Shown: positions 1-8,487 of the stretch, one piece after another | Layout of the letters: every line of letters starts with the position of its first letter | Position numbering within the stretch: position 1 is the stretch's first letter | NCBI GenBank assembly: GCA_026394605.1 | Contig: JAPKXY010000027.1 | Span: 1 to 54,662, forward strand | From: Methanoregula sp. | GTDB lineage: Archaea > Halobacteriota > Methanomicrobia > Methanomicrobiales > Methanospirillaceae | Length of the DNA stretch: 54,662 bases | Reading direction: 5' to 3' | Translations under genes and position numbers: made by a program | Notes under the pieces: generated by a model | What the model was told of the DNA's origin: nothing | The model's database searches: none | What the model saw: the letters and a program-made list of their open reading frames with translations, nothing else

Positions 1-99
1 AGGAGCGCAAGGAACAATACCAACGTTATGGCAATCGCAGGAATAGGTTTCATATTCTACTACTCTATCCTCCCATTGATAAAGGATGTGTCTGGCTGA
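1..99 (+). CDS. C-terminal end of an unidentified, probably membrane protein (partial)
   Basis: An open frame enters from the left edge and ends at TGA (97-99), giving 32 residues. The visible part is hydrophobic around GIGFIFYYSILPL, which resembles a membrane segment near a C-terminus, and it ends KDVSG. The family cannot be recognised from so little. It runs toward the convergent ksgA end, and an A/T-rich stretch follows directly, as expected at the 3' end of an archaeal transcript. The frame could also be open by chance. Confidence 0.45.
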   Translation, partial: RSARNNTNVMAIAGIGFIFYYSILPLIKDVSG

Positions 100-525
100 T
101 GTTAAATTCCGGAAATTTTTAAAAAAAATTTAAAAAAAATCCATAACAATGCTGCAAGAAAATTTAAAAAAAAATTGTGCCAGACATGGTGAGCGGGAAA
201 TTTGTTGCCGAATTATTCGGCATCAAAGAGACCCCCGGCCAATATACCGGCAATCGTTCACCTGACCCGGCAGGTATTCATGTTCAAGGAACCCTGCGCC
301 TGCCGGTCACCGTACCTTTACACCTGCCGGCAGTTTATCCCGAGGAGAGCCATGTTTTTCGCATACTGTACGAACAATCCGGAAACAGGGATGACGAGCA
401 CGGGAAAAATCACCGGAGATAATCATCCTGCCCTCATTCACCACACTGGTGGATGCTCTCGATGCTCAGGATTGTCTCCCAACAGTCTTTGTCATTGTTT
501 ACCATGACAACCCCAGAGAAAAAGC
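100..525. other. Intergenic region with A/T low-complexity tract
   Basis: These 426 bases lie between two convergent 3' ends. Positions 112-176 are almost pure A/T, with three repeats of an AATTT/AAAAAAAA pattern, which could act as a T/A-rich terminator zone for both genes. The remaining 350 bases have ordinary GC content and contain short overlapping open frames in two phases. None has a recognisable protein or a convincing ribosome binding site. No RNA gene or mobile element is visible. Confidence 0.5.
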
Positions 526-1290
526 TCACTCGATATTTGCAATCGTCGCAAAGTCTTCCAGGTACAATTCCTCGGGGCGGCTCGCAAGGATCTCGAGGGG
601 GAGCACTGCAAGCACCCGCTCAACCCATGCGGGATCGAGCATCCCTTTCGATCCCTTCAGGCAATTTCTCACCGTCTTGCGCCGGTGCGAGAAAAGCGCC
701 CTGACGGCATCGGCGTACCGTTTGTGATCATTGATAACAAAGATCGGTGGGCGGGGCACCATCCTCACTACCATCGAGTGCACCTGCGGTTTGGGCGAGA
801 AGCAGTTAGGCGTGAGTTCAAAGCACCGCTGCACAGATGCGTAAGTCTGCACCATGATCGAGAGCCTGCCGCAATCCCTGGTGCCTGCAGGTGCGGTCAT
901 CCGTTGTGCAAACTCGCTCTGGTACATGAGTACCGCGACCTCAAAACCGGTCGCAAGCAGCCGGAATGTAATTTTCGATGAGACCGAGTACGGCAGGTTT
1001 GAGACCACGAGCGAAAAGGGGGGGAGATCGCACCGGGTCGCGTCCCCGGATGTGACCGTGAGCCTGCCTGCAGCAATCTCGCTATAAAACCGTTCGGCGA
1101 GACCGTCGCAGAGTTTGCTGTCCAGCTCCACGGCATGCACGATCGCCCCGCGGTCAAGGAGCGCCTCTGTCAGCGCACCATTGCCGGGCCCGATTTCCAG
1201 CACCTCGCGATCCTTGACCTCAACAAGGGCAGTAATCCGCTCGACTGCCCGGGGATCGATTAAGAAATGCTGGTCGCGATACGCCTTCAT
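526..1290 (-). CDS. ksgA: 16S rRNA dimethyladenosine transferase KsgA/RsmA/Dim1
   Basis: This 254-residue protein belongs to the family that dimethylates two adjacent adenines in the 3' terminal hairpin of 16S rRNA during small-subunit maturation, using S-adenosylmethionine. The Rossmann motif I EIGPGNGAL is at residues 32-40, and the catalytic NLPY motif of N6-adenine methylases is at 98-101. Length is normal. The ATG overlaps the stop of the upstream DUF655 gene by 4 bases (ATGA), which suggests translational coupling. It is the last gene of the minus-strand block L21e-RpoF-DUF655-KsgA, an order common in euryarchaea. Confidence 0.96.
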   Translation of the reverse strand: MKAYRDQHFLIDPRAVERITALVEVKDREVLEIGPGNGALTEALLDRGAIVHAVELDSKLCDGLAERFYSEIAAGRLTVTSGDATRCDLPPFSLVVSNLPYSVSSKITFRLLATGFEVAVLMYQSEFAQRMTAPAGTRDCGRLSIMVQTYASVQRCFELTPNCFSPKPQVHSMVVRMVPRPPIFVINDHKRYADAVRALFSHRRKTVRNCLKGSKGMLDPAWVERVLAVLPLEILASRPEELYLEDFATIANIE

Positions 1291-1850
1291 TTCGTGGTAA
1301 AGACGTGGTACTTGACGTCCTTGTTCTGGAGCTCTTCCATGATCCGGGCGATGATCATCTTCTCCGGGTGCGGGATCGATTTGATCCTGGCCGAAATGTC
1401 AGAAAAGCTTTCAAACGGCTTTTTATTGCGCTCTTCTAGGATCTCCCACATCAGCTTCTTGCCGATGCCGGGGAGCAGGTGGAGCATATGCATCCGGGGG
1501 GTAATCGGCACCGCGATGTTGAAGAAATGAACAAAGTCCTGCTCCCGCTGTTTGACTACCTTTTCTACTAAAAACGGCAGCTCCCCGCGGGCGGTCTGCG
1601 TCAGATCCTCATACCCGATCCGGCGCTTTACCCGCTCGATCTTTTCCCGTTCGCCGTCGCCAATGTATAACATATCGTACAGTTCGATAGGCACCGCTGG
1701 CTTGGGGACGAGTTCGAGGAGCTTGAACTGTTCCAGCCCCATCGCCTGCACAAGGGGTTCGCGCTTGAATGGCGGGCGGGGGTCGTCAGGATGCCCTTTT
1801 GCAAGGACATCGAGTACGATTGCTTTGACCTCCTTCTTTTCGACCTTCAT
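1287..1850 (-). CDS. DUF655 family putative RNA-binding protein
   Basis: A 187-residue archaeal protein of the DUF655 family. The N-terminal half has an OB-like basic segment. The C-terminal half contains a helix-hairpin-helix signature, LLPGIGKKLMWEIL, at about residues 123-137, typical of non-sequence-specific nucleic-acid contact. The family is nearly always beside rpoF and ksgA, so a role in rRNA maturation or ribosome assembly is commonly inferred but not proven. Its stop overlaps the ksgA start by 4 bases, and it begins 9 bases after the rpoF stop, so the three genes are probably cotranscribed. Confidence 0.9.
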   Translation of the reverse strand: MKVEKKEVKAIVLDVLAKGHPDDPRPPFKREPLVQAMGLEQFKLLELVPKPAVPIELYDMLYIGDGEREKIERVKRRIGYEDLTQTARGELPFLVEKVVKQREQDFVHFFNIAVPITPRMHMLHLLPGIGKKLMWEILEERNKKPFESFSDISARIKSIPHPEKMIIARIMEELQNKDVKYHVFTTK

Positions 1851-1859
1851 TGCACCACC

Positions 1860-2210
1860 TCAGAAGTGGGATACAACGGTCTCGACAATGGCATCGAGTT
1901 CTTCTAAAGAGAGCGTGAAGCGCTCCTTGGCATAGATTGCCCGTAGCTCGTCGCGGGTCCTGGGCATGATATTGGCGATGCGATAGGCGATCTCGGGCTT
2001 CATTTTTTCGAGTTTTAAGAGTTCTGCAACAAGCGCCTGGGATTTTTCCGGGCTAGTTTTTACGAGCTGATTGGCATGCTCGATGCTGCGGCGAAACTCA
2101 TAGGACATCTCTTTTTCTGCAGCGATCCTCTGCGACTCGACACCCAGAAGAACCTCGCGTACCTGGGGGAGTGTAACCTTCTCTTCGCTAAGAATACCCT
2201 TGACTTTCAT
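1860..2210 (-). CDS. rpoF: DNA-directed RNA polymerase subunit F (Rpo4/Rpb4)
   Basis: A 116-residue Rpb4-family subunit. With Rpo7 (RpoE) it forms the stalk of archaeal RNA polymerase, which helps open the promoter and binds emerging RNA. The C-terminal HRDC-like helical domain is clear (EIAYRIANIMPRTRDELRAI). The ATG at 2210 is chosen because an AGGTGA ribosome-binding sequence lies a few bases upstream; a GTG at 2219 would add three residues. It follows L21e closely, in the conserved pairing of ribosomal and polymerase genes. Rpo7 is not in this window. Confidence 0.94.
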   Translation of the reverse strand: MKVKGILSEEKVTLPQVREVLLGVESQRIAAEKEMSYEFRRSIEHANQLVKTSPEKSQALVAELLKLEKMKPEIAYRIANIMPRTRDELRAIYAKERFTLSLEELDAIVETVVSHF

Positions 2211-2231
2211 GCCAATCACCTGACAGAAACT

Positions 2232-2522
2232 TTACCTTTGTGCTTTTAGATGTTGTGGTCTTGCGATGACGATCTTTTCGGCGTTGCCGTCGCTGATCTC
2301 AAGCATCCAGGCGCGTCCGCGCTGGCCAATGACCGTTCCGGTTTTGCCATGGAACCGGTGATGGGGCATGCCCTTCTGGATGCTGGGGTTGCAGACGATG
2401 TGGACTTTTTCGCCGATCTCAAACTGCTGGATGACCGATGTCACCGGTGGAAGCCCACGGCGCCGCAGCTCCTTCTTGAACTTGTAGCGTGTCTTTTTCC
2501 GTGGTCCGTTGTGGTGTGCCAT
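2232..2522 (-). CDS. rpl21e: Large ribosomal subunit protein L21e
   Basis: A 96-residue protein matching archaeal and eukaryotic L21e. It has a basic N-terminus and the SH3-like core GTVIGQRGRAWMLEI near residues 61-75. It is an integral protein of the 50S subunit. Length is normal. It sits 3 bases after the pus10 stop and 20 bases before rpoF on the same strand, so it is part of a long translation operon. No odd features are visible. Confidence 0.96.
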   Translation of the reverse strand: MAHHNGPRKKTRYKFKKELRRRGLPPVTSVIQQFEIGEKVHIVCNPSIQKGMPHHRFHGKTGTVIGQRGRAWMLEISDGNAEKIVIARPQHLKAQR

Positions 2523-2525
2523 ATG

Positions 2526-3755
2526 TTATTCCTCCTTTTTCTCTTCGACCAGCACGACATCGAGGCTGGTGACGCGGGCGGGAACTCCCAGAGCCTCTGT
2601 AAGGCTCGGGTGAGTCCTCCCGTTGTCCCCTGATATCAGTTCCTTGATATAGAGTCCGGCTTCGCCCGTCACTTCGATGATAAACCTGCCGGCTTCCTTA
2701 CCAGAGCATTCGATTGCAAGGACCCTGCGTTCGCGGATTTTATCGGCACGCCGATGGGCGACCCTTTCCGGCGTGCGCTGGTGAATTATGGCGCCGGTTA
2801 AGGATGTTACTGCTTTTACGAACTCGTCCGCTGAGGGGGTACCCTCAACCTCGACTATGATCCTGTATTTTTTATGCGCCTTGGTTGATTTAAGGGTTTC
2901 CACCTCTGCCCGTTCGCTCCAGCGTTCAAGTTCAACCGTGACGCGCCCTTCTGCACCCTGGTTAATTAACGATTCAAGAACATGGAGATCCACCGTCCGC
3001 CGCTTCGGTACGACTACTTCAAGGATAAACGGTCTGCCGGTGCCGATCATCCGTGCATCGATATCCTCACGCCCTGCGCCATGGAGCACAGCGTTCTTAG
3101 CGGAAAACAATGTAATGACCGGGCGCCCGATCAGCTCCTCCACCGAGTCCTGGTACTGTTTTCCCGAAAAGTTGCACTTCTCGCACCCGGCACCATGGCA
3201 GCTGCGGCAGTCCCAGTGTGTCTGGGGGATGCCCCGTTCATATTTCCAGTATCTGCCATAGAAAAAGACCGGGTTGATCCGCACATCAACAGCTCCAGCT
3301 GCAAGGTCAAGCAGCGCCACGATGTCGGACTTTTTGAAATCCACGTCCCTTCCAGTAATGCCGGCAACCGCTTTGCCCACCTCACGGTTCACCTCCGACT
3401 TGAAGGGTTCAGGGTCGGCAAGGGAGAGATCGCTCCAGACCATCTCCTCGGACTCAGCGATAAGCGGGGGGACGTGGCACCCGACGAGAAATGTCGCGTA
3501 CTCGATCCCCTGCGTGGCGGCAACAACACGGTCTGCCCATTCCCTCACATGGTCAAAGAAGTTGCCGCAGATCCAGCAGGTACCGGAGAAGGGCTCGTAC
3601 GACAGGTTGCCGGCAATCGCGCGGGCAATCCGGATCGCTTTACCGCGCTCGTCATTTGCAAGCCCGTGCCCCCGTTTGCCAAAGAACCTGCCCAGGCAGT
3701 GGTCGCAGCACACACCGTATACAAGGATCTTTCCCACCGTTTCGGTCATGTCCAT
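2526..3755 (-). CDS. pus10: tRNA pseudouridine synthase Pus10
   Basis: A 409-residue Pus10 homologue, the archaeal enzyme that makes pseudouridine 54 and 55 in the tRNA T-loop. An N-terminal zinc module with CDHC and CWIC pairs (residues about 17-20 and 60-63) is followed by a THUMP-like region. The catalytic aspartate lies in REDIDARMIG in the pseudouridine synthase domain (about residue 230). The ATG at 3755 has a GGAGG sequence 8 bases upstream; ATG 3749 would give an ATGA overlap with trmY instead. The gene lies directly downstream of trmY, whose product methylates the pseudouridine 54 made by Pus10. Confidence 0.95.
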   Translation of the reverse strand: MDMTETVGKILVYGVCCDHCLGRFFGKRGHGLANDERGKAIRIARAIAGNLSYEPFSGTCWICGNFFDHVREWADRVVAATQGIEYATFLVGCHVPPLIAESEEMVWSDLSLADPEPFKSEVNREVGKAVAGITGRDVDFKKSDIVALLDLAAGAVDVRINPVFFYGRYWKYERGIPQTHWDCRSCHGAGCEKCNFSGKQYQDSVEELIGRPVITLFSAKNAVLHGAGREDIDARMIGTGRPFILEVVVPKRRTVDLHVLESLINQGAEGRVTVELERWSERAEVETLKSTKAHKKYRIIVEVEGTPSADEFVKAVTSLTGAIIHQRTPERVAHRRADKIRERRVLAIECSGKEAGRFIIEVTGEAGLYIKELISGDNGRTHPSLTEALGVPARVTSLDVVLVEEKKEE

Positions 3756-4330
3756 CCGGCATTCCTCCGGTCGATTTCGTTGAGCAGCACCGTGATCGCG
3801 TGGTCAGCGTGGAGCACCACAGGGCCAACCGAGTAGTGCGGGCAGTCCGCGATGATCGCTTCCTCGTCAGGAGTAAAATCCAAATGGTCGGAGAGCAGGA
3901 ACGCATCGGGAAGCTGCCCTGCCTTCCTGATATCGGTGCCCTGCTTGTCTAACACCCCGAAGGTGTGCTCCTGCAGCAGCCGCAGAAGGCCGCTCTTGCG
4001 CACAGACACTCCGGGCGATGCCTCGCGGAATTCCGAACCACAGGGAATGGAAAGCGCCTTTTTGATCAGTGCCGCAGGACTCCGCTCGTCAGGGTTCAGT
4101 GACCGCACGGTGCTTCCCGAAAACCTGACGGTTTTTGGCGGCACCGGCTGCCCCAGCAGGACAAGTGAGCACTCCACGTCACGCCGCAGCCCGTGAGAAA
4201 GAGTGAGCGAGGCGTTGACGCATCGACAGAGTACATCCATGCGTCCGGCGCCGCCCGCGCAGTCATTCAGGCTGAACGCTCCATCGGTGCGGGCGAGGTG
4301 CCCGACAATCGCAAACACAGTCATACTCAC
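3746..4330 (-). CDS. trmY: tRNA (pseudouridine(54)-N1)-methyltransferase TrmY
   Basis: A 194-residue SPOUT-class methyltransferase of the former DUF358 family. It converts pseudouridine 54 of archaeal tRNA to N1-methylpseudouridine using S-adenosylmethionine. The trefoil-knot SAM site is near the C-terminus ([18 protein letters not shown]), with the family cysteine in IADCPHYS just before it. Its ATG overlaps the SRP54 stop by 4 bases, and its stop overlaps the Pus10 start by 10 bases. Writing the two consecutive T-loop modification enzymes from overlapping genes fits coordinated expression. Confidence 0.94.
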   Translation of the reverse strand: MSMTVFAIVGHLARTDGAFSLNDCAGGAGRMDVLCRCVNASLTLSHGLRRDVECSLVLLGQPVPPKTVRFSGSTVRSLNPDERSPAALIKKALSIPCGSEFREASPGVSVRKSGLLRLLQEHTFGVLDKQGTDIRKAGQLPDAFLLSDHLDFTPDEEAIIADCPHYSVGPVVLHADHAITVLLNEIDRRNAGWT

Positions 4331-5649
4331 TGCATCCCGGAGAAGCGCTTCATCAGGCGCTGCATGTTGAACTTGCCGCCCTGGCCCCGGAGCCCCTTGA
4401 GCGTCCGCTGCATCAGCTTGTAGTACTTCAGCAGCTCCCGCACCTCATCCAGTGTCGCGCCGGCACCGTGGGCGATGCGCTGCATGCGCGAACTGTTGAT
4501 GAGGGAGGGGTCATCGAGCTCAATGCTCGTCATCGAGTCCATGATGATTCGATACCGCACCATCTTGGTACTCGTCACATCGTAGACATCCGAGGGGAGT
4601 TCCATATTGCCGAGCGGGAGCATGCTCATGATCTGTTTTAACGGCCCCATTTTATTAAGCGCCTCCAGCTGCTGGTACATGTCGCGCAGGGTAAACTTAC
4701 CCTTCATCATCGAGGTGACGTCAACAGCGTCCGCCGTGATCGCCTCTTCCGCCCGCTCGACAAGCGCCCGCAGGTCACCCATGCCCAGCAGCCGCGAGAT
4801 GAACCCGTCAGGATCAAACCGGTCGAGGTCCTCGATCGTCTCACCGCTCCCGATAAAGACGATCCCGCTTTTTGTCTCGGCAACCGCAGAGAGTGCTCCG
4901 CCTCCCTTGGCAGTACCATCCATTTTCGTGATGATCACGCCGTCAATCCCGATCGCTTCATGGAACCGCCGCGCCTGCTCGCTCGCCTGCTGCCCGAGCG
5001 CCGCATCGATCACAAGCCAGCGGTGCGTCGCTTTTGTCAGCTTGTTCAGTTCGATGATTTCCTGGATCAGGTTTGCCTCAAGCGCGTGTCTGCCCTGCGT
5101 ATCGATGATCAGCAGCTCGAGGTCTTTGAATGCGGAGAGCCCCTGCCGGGTGAGTGCAAGCGGGTCATTTGCCTCCGGGTTACCAAAACAGGGCACGTTG
5201 ATCTTCTGGCAGAGCGTGACCAGCTGATCGTAAGCACCGGGGCGGAAGGTATCGGCACAGATGACTCCAACCTTGAGCCCTTTTTTCTGGAAGTAGCGGG
5301 CGAGCTTTGCGGTCGTGGTGGTCTTGCCACTTCCCTGCAGGCCTGCCATTAGGATGGTCTGGGGTTCCAGTTTCACATCCGTAGCTGTCCAGATGAGCCT
5401 GACAAGCTCCTGGTACACGATGCGGAGCACATGCTCCCGCACCCCCATGCCCTTCGGTGGCGGCTCGTCCAGCGACCGCGTGCGGATCGCCTTTGAAAGC
5501 TCCATTACGAGCTTGACGTTCACATCAGCCGAAAGGAGCGCCCTCTGCAGGTCTTTGACGAGCTCGTCAACCGCCGCACGGTCAACGACGGTCTTGCCCG
5601 CAAGCTTCTTGAGAGCGTCCTTGAGTGAGGTGGACAGAGAATCCAGCAT
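4327..5649 (-). CDS. srp54: Signal recognition particle 54 kDa protein (SRP54/Ffh)
   Basis: A 440-residue SRP GTPase that binds signal sequences and 7S RNA and docks ribosomes to the membrane through FtsY. It has the N-domain helices, then the G-domain P-loop [15 protein letters not shown] (about residues 104-118), the G3 element DTQGRH, the G4 element [11 protein letters not shown], and a C-terminal methionine-rich M domain ending FSGMQ. The usual DTAGR sequence reads DTQGR here, a substitution at a normally alanine position. The start shares TAATG with the stop of ftsY, so receptor and particle protein are coupled. Confidence 0.96.
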   Translation of the reverse strand: MLDSLSTSLKDALKKLAGKTVVDRAAVDELVKDLQRALLSADVNVKLVMELSKAIRTRSLDEPPPKGMGVREHVLRIVYQELVRLIWTATDVKLEPQTILMAGLQGSGKTTTTAKLARYFQKKGLKVGVICADTFRPGAYDQLVTLCQKINVPCFGNPEANDPLALTRQGLSAFKDLELLIIDTQGRHALEANLIQEIIELNKLTKATHRWLVIDAALGQQASEQARRFHEAIGIDGVIITKMDGTAKGGGALSAVAETKSGIVFIGSGETIEDLDRFDPDGFISRLLGMGDLRALVERAEEAITADAVDVTSMMKGKFTLRDMYQQLEALNKMGPLKQIMSMLPLGNMELPSDVYDVTSTKMVRYRIIMDSMTSIELDDPSLINSSRMQRIAHGAGATLDEVRELLKYYKLMQRTLKGLRGQGGKFNMQRLMKRFSGMQ

Positions 5650-6668
5650 TAGCCATCACCCAGGAGTTCCTCGACCACCGCATGGGGAGAGAACGGCATG
5701 ATGTCGTCATATGCCTGCCCCGTGCCCAGGAACATAAGCGGCTTTCCGATGGTGTGGGCAATCGAGATCGCTGCCCCGCCGCGGGAGTCCATGTCTGCCT
5801 TGGTAAGTACCACCACATCAGCCCCAACGGTTTTGTCGAACTCTGCAGCCCGCACGATTGCGTCATTGCCTGCCACTGCCTCGTCAACATACACGATAAG
5901 GTCCGGCTTCATCACCCGTCGGATCTTTTCTAACTGGTTCATCAGGTTCGCTTTTGTATGGAGCCTGCCTGCCGTATCGGCAAGCACCACATCGATCTTG
6001 TGCGAGATTGCGTACTGCACGGCATCAAAAAGCACTGCGGACGGATCGGCGCCCTGCTGGTGCTGGATGATCTTGATCCCGATACGCTCCGCGTGCACAT
6101 CGATCTGCTCGATCGCCCCGGCCCGGTACGTATCCCCGGCGCCGATTACTACCGTAAATCCCTGCTTTTTTAAAAAAGCGCCGACTTTGGCGACCGTTGT
6201 CGTCTTTCCCGTCCCGTTCACGCCGGTAAAGAGGATTTTTACCGGGCGTTCGTGGGACCTGATATATTCGCTGAGATCAAACCCCTTCCCGAGCACGTCA
6301 AGCAGTGCCCTCCGCAGCGTCCCGACAACAAGTGCATCCACCGATTGCCCGATCCTGCGGTGACTGCCCACCAGGTCCCGTTTCACATGGCCAACGATCG
6401 CGTCGGTAACAGTGAGCGCTACATCGCTCTCTAAAAGCATGATTTCAAGGTCTGAGAGCGCGCCGGCAAGTTCACTGTCAGTGATGATCAGCTCGCGGTC
6501 GATGACAAACGTCTTTACTTTATCTGCAAAGGTTGCAGAAGAATGAAGAGGTTGCGCCGGCAGTCCGGGTGCTTCCCCGTGTTCTTTTTGGGGAGCGGCA
6601 ACTGCCTGAATGCTGCTGCCAATCCGGGCACGGGCAGTCTGCAATCGTTCGCGAAGCCCCTCGAACAT
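5649..6668 (-). CDS. ftsY: Signal recognition particle receptor FtsY
   Basis: A 339-residue SRP receptor GTPase acting at the cytoplasmic membrane. The P-loop [15 protein letters not shown], the G3 element [13 protein letters not shown] and the G4 element [10 protein letters not shown] are intact. The N-terminal A region (residues about 1-55) is short and rich in Ala, Pro and Gln, as in other archaea that lack the long acidic domain. It lies between prefoldin alpha and SRP54 in the translation block. The stop overlaps the SRP54 start in TAATG. Confidence 0.96.
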   Translation of the reverse strand: MFEGLRERLQTARARIGSSIQAVAAPQKEHGEAPGLPAQPLHSSATFADKVKTFVIDRELIITDSELAGALSDLEIMLLESDVALTVTDAIVGHVKRDLVGSHRRIGQSVDALVVGTLRRALLDVLGKGFDLSEYIRSHERPVKILFTGVNGTGKTTTVAKVGAFLKKQGFTVVIGAGDTYRAGAIEQIDVHAERIGIKIIQHQQGADPSAVLFDAVQYAISHKIDVVLADTAGRLHTKANLMNQLEKIRRVMKPDLIVYVDEAVAGNDAIVRAAEFDKTVGADVVVLTKADMDSRGGAAISIAHTIGKPLMFLGTGQAYDDIMPFSPHAVVEELLGDG

Positions 6669-6682
6669 TCGGTGCTCCTGCC

Positions 6683-7153
6683 TTACGCATCCTGATCGCT
6701 GGGTGCGGATGGTGGCTGTGCCGCACGCTCTGCCTGAACCGCCTGCTGGTATCCCTGCTCGATCCGCCGTGCAATCTCGTTCATCTGGTTGCGCAGCCGG
6801 TCGAGGGTTTCGGCAACCTTCTTCTCAGAAGCTGCCATCTCGGTGATCCGGTCCTGTAAGAACTCGACCGCTTCCTTGTTGGATCGTTCAACAATCACGT
6901 CAGCACCGATATTGACCAGTACCTTCTCCGGTTCCAGCACCTGTGCTCTCATACTCGCCCCGCCTCCGATCTGCAGGAGCACTGTCCCGTCGCCGGACTG
7001 CAGCAGTCCCTGCAACGCCTCGATGGCGGCAAGCGCTTCCATCCTGCCATTCTCCAGTAGTTCCAGCTGACCGGTAAAAATCTCCGCCTGCTGCCCGTAT
7101 TCCTTTAGGTAGTGCTCAAGGGTCAGCAGTTCGCGCTGGTCCATCTGTTCCAC
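6683..7153 (-). CDS. pfdA: Prefoldin alpha subunit
   Basis: A 156-residue prefoldin alpha chain, one of two subunit types of the jellyfish-shaped hexameric chaperone that hands unfolded proteins to the thermosome. Two long coiled-coil arms flank a central beta segment (GDGTVLLQIGGGASMRAQVL). The GTG at 7153 is preferred because GGGTGA lies about 6 bases upstream, at the end of the L18Ae gene 2 bases away; an ATG three codons later is the alternative. The C-terminal tail is Ala/Gln/Pro-rich and variable in the family. Confidence 0.92.
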   Translation of the reverse strand: MEQMDQRELLTLEHYLKEYGQQAEIFTGQLELLENGRMEALAAIEALQGLLQSGDGTVLLQIGGGASMRAQVLEPEKVLVNIGADVIVERSNKEAVEFLQDRITEMAASEKKVAETLDRLRNQMNEIARRIEQGYQQAVQAERAAQPPSAPSDQDA

Positions 7154-7155
7154 AC

Positions 7156-7377
7156 TTATTCACCCTTAACTAGGGTAACGTCATCGATTTTGATATACAT
7201 TCGCTTGAGGTTGTGCTTGCTGCCGATAACCGCAAACGTGCGCTCCCGTGCCTGCTTCTCGTTGGGCGCGCTGATCACTTTTTTATACTCGTTGGGCGCG
7301 CTGATCACTTTTTTATAAGGCTTCCAGTCATCGCCCATCAGAAACGTGCCCTTAACCTCAAATGTCTTGTCTTCCAT
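7156..7377 (-). CDS. rpl18a: Large ribosomal subunit protein L18Ae (LX) with internal 10-residue duplication
   Basis: A 73-residue archaeal L18Ae (LX) protein of the 50S subunit, recognisable from FEVKGTF at the start and ERTFAVIGSKHNLKRMYIKI toward the end, and from its fixed place between aIF6 and prefoldin alpha. The ATG at 7377 follows GGAG by 8 bases; an in-frame GTG at 7386 overlaps the aIF6 stop. The segment YKKVISAPNE is present twice in direct succession, encoded by a perfect 30-bp tandem repeat (7258-7317). Without it the protein would be 63 residues. The reading frame is preserved. Confidence 0.93.
   Translation of the reverse strand: MEDKTFEVKGTFLMGDDWKPYKKVISAPNEYKKVISAPNEKQARERTFAVIGSKHNLKRMYIKIDDVTLVKGE
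7258..7317. repeat. Perfect 30-bp tandem duplication inside rpl18a
   Basis: Positions 7258-7287 and 7288-7317 are identical, unit CTCGTTGGGCGCGCTGATCA plus ten further bases ending TTTTTTATA. The unit length is a multiple of three, so ten codons are duplicated in frame within the L18Ae gene. The absence of any silent difference between copies suggests the event is recent, or that the copies are kept alike by slippage or conversion. It is not a CRISPR because there is no spacer. Confidence 0.97.
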
Positions 7378-7382
7378 GTAAT

Positions 7383-8045
7383 TCACTCCAGAAATCCAAA
7401 TACGTCCTCAATCCTGCCCAGTTCAAACCCGCTCGTCAGCGAACCTGCGAGATAACCACGGGTGTTGACCAGAAGTCCGGTGCCCAGCAGTACGCCACCC
7501 ATGTTGATCGTCCCCGTCCCGACAGGTACACCGCAGAACTCTGAAAGCCGGGCAAGTTCCTGCTCGGTTGCTCGGGGAGGCACAATCACACCGTTATTGG
7601 TTGAGGTGCCCGCCATTCCGACGGTCTTTATGCCCCCCAGTGAAACCTGCAGCACGTCAACACCGAGAAATTCACCGATTTCCCGGGCGGTATCCTTCTC
7701 CATTTCGGGATGGATGATCGCACAACGGTCGTTTGCAAGGATGACGTTGCCGGCTGCGTTCATGGTGCCCGAAAGCTGCATCACCTCGCGGTGTTCTGAG
7801 AGGGAGGCAATTTCGGTGCCGCTCGCAAGTCCACTCACCACAATCCCCCTGCAGTTGCCTGCAACAAGCGACCCGATAATCGCACTGCCCTGAATCGTCG
7901 TTTCGATGAGCTCGACGTCAAGTGCAGCGCGGACCGCCTGTTTGAAGACTTCAGGAGCTTCGGGAGGGATGATCGCAATCTCGTCCAGCACGCGGGAGAA
8001 TACCCCGATGTGCGGGTCGCCGGCAAACAAGGCTGTTCTTTCCAT
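7383..8045 (-). CDS. eif6: Translation initiation factor aIF6
   Basis: A 220-residue aIF6, the anti-association factor that binds the large subunit near L14 and blocks premature joining of subunits. The pentein-fold repeats are visible as recurring glycine/asparagine motifs (for example [44 protein letters not shown]). The start is set at ATG 8045 ([14 protein letters not shown]), 4 bases after the L31e stop; an 11-residue upstream extension would run into L31e and is not conserved-looking. It ends immediately before L18Ae. Confidence 0.95.
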   Translation of the reverse strand: MERTALFAGDPHIGVFSRVLDEIAIIPPEAPEVFKQAVRAALDVELIETTIQGSAIIGSLVAGNCRGIVVSGLASGTEIASLSEHREVMQLSGTMNAAGNVILANDRCAIIHPEMEKDTAREIGEFLGVDVLQVSLGGIKTVGMAGTSTNNGVIVPPRATEQELARLSEFCGVPVGTGTINMGGVLLGTGLLVNTRGYLAGSLTSGFELGRIEDVFGFLE

Positions 8046-8049
8046 ATAT

Positions 8050-8316
8050 CTACGATTCCTCGGCGAGCTCTGCCTCAACCTGCCCGTCTTCCATCTTCAT
8101 GGCGCGTATGCGGATCTTAGAGGGTGGTTTTGTGCTGCCCCGCTCCCAGACTTTCTCGTTGATGGTCTTATCGAGCTTGACCTCTTCGCTCTTCATGTGT
8201 CTGGCAAGGTATTTTTTAATGTCTTTTATCGCAGCGTTGCAGCGTTTCCACCGCGGTGCCCTCCGGGTGTCCCGCAGCGGGATGATGTAGATGTGCTCCT
8301 GTAATTTTTCTGCCAT
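8050..8316 (-). CDS. rpl31e: Large ribosomal subunit protein L31e
   Basis: An 88-residue L31e protein of the 50S subunit, located near the polypeptide exit tunnel. The family segment [16 protein letters not shown] is at residues 9-24. The start is placed at ATG 8316 (MAEKLQEH); the long upstream extension of the frame overlaps the L39e gene and is rejected. The stop of L39e is 2 bases upstream and aIF6 starts 4 bases downstream, in the canonical L39e-L31e-aIF6 string. The acidic C-terminal tail is common in archaeal versions. Confidence 0.95.
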   Translation of the reverse strand: MAEKLQEHIYIIPLRDTRRAPRWKRCNAAIKDIKKYLARHMKSEEVKLDKTINEKVWERGSTKPPSKIRIRAMKMEDGQVEAELAEES

Positions 8317-8318
8317 CG

Positions 8319-8471
8319 CTACACCTTTAACGCGCTTTTGCGCCAGTTGCGCCGCTTGGGATGCGCAACAACCGAGCGCTTTGTCCTGATCATCACCCAC
8401 TGGGGCACGCGCCGGTTCTGGTCGCATGCCTTTGCCATACGAATCTTTCTGCCTTTGCTTAATTTGCTCAT
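8319..8471 (-). CDS. rpl39e: Large ribosomal subunit protein L39e
   Basis: A 50-residue, very basic protein starting [15 protein letters not shown] and ending WRKSALKV. It was read directly from the minus strand because it is very short. The conserved L39e core [11 protein letters not shown] and the terminal RRNWRKS segment are both present. The protein lines the exit tunnel of the 50S subunit. TAG is at 8319-8321, 2 bases before the L31e ATG. An AGGTGA sequence lies upstream of the ATG. Spacing and order match other archaea. Confidence 0.95.
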   Translation of the reverse strand: MSKLSKGRKIRMAKACDQNRRVPQWVMIRTKRSVVAHPKRRNWRKSALKV

Positions 8472-8487
8472 GTTCATTCACCTGATA

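Noticed and set aside
177-507. Two overlapping open frames of 81 and 101 residues in the left intergenic region
   Set aside because: They overlap in different phases, have no ribosome-binding sequence, show no domain pattern, and the composition looks like non-coding DNA.
2982-3836. Long plus-strand frame (284 residues) opposite pus10
   Set aside because: It lies antisense to a clearly recognised gene and shows the codon-shadow pattern typical of GC-rich genes; no known domain.
7258-7317. Possible CRISPR repeat
   Set aside because: Two adjacent copies without a spacer, inside a ribosomal gene; no further copies.
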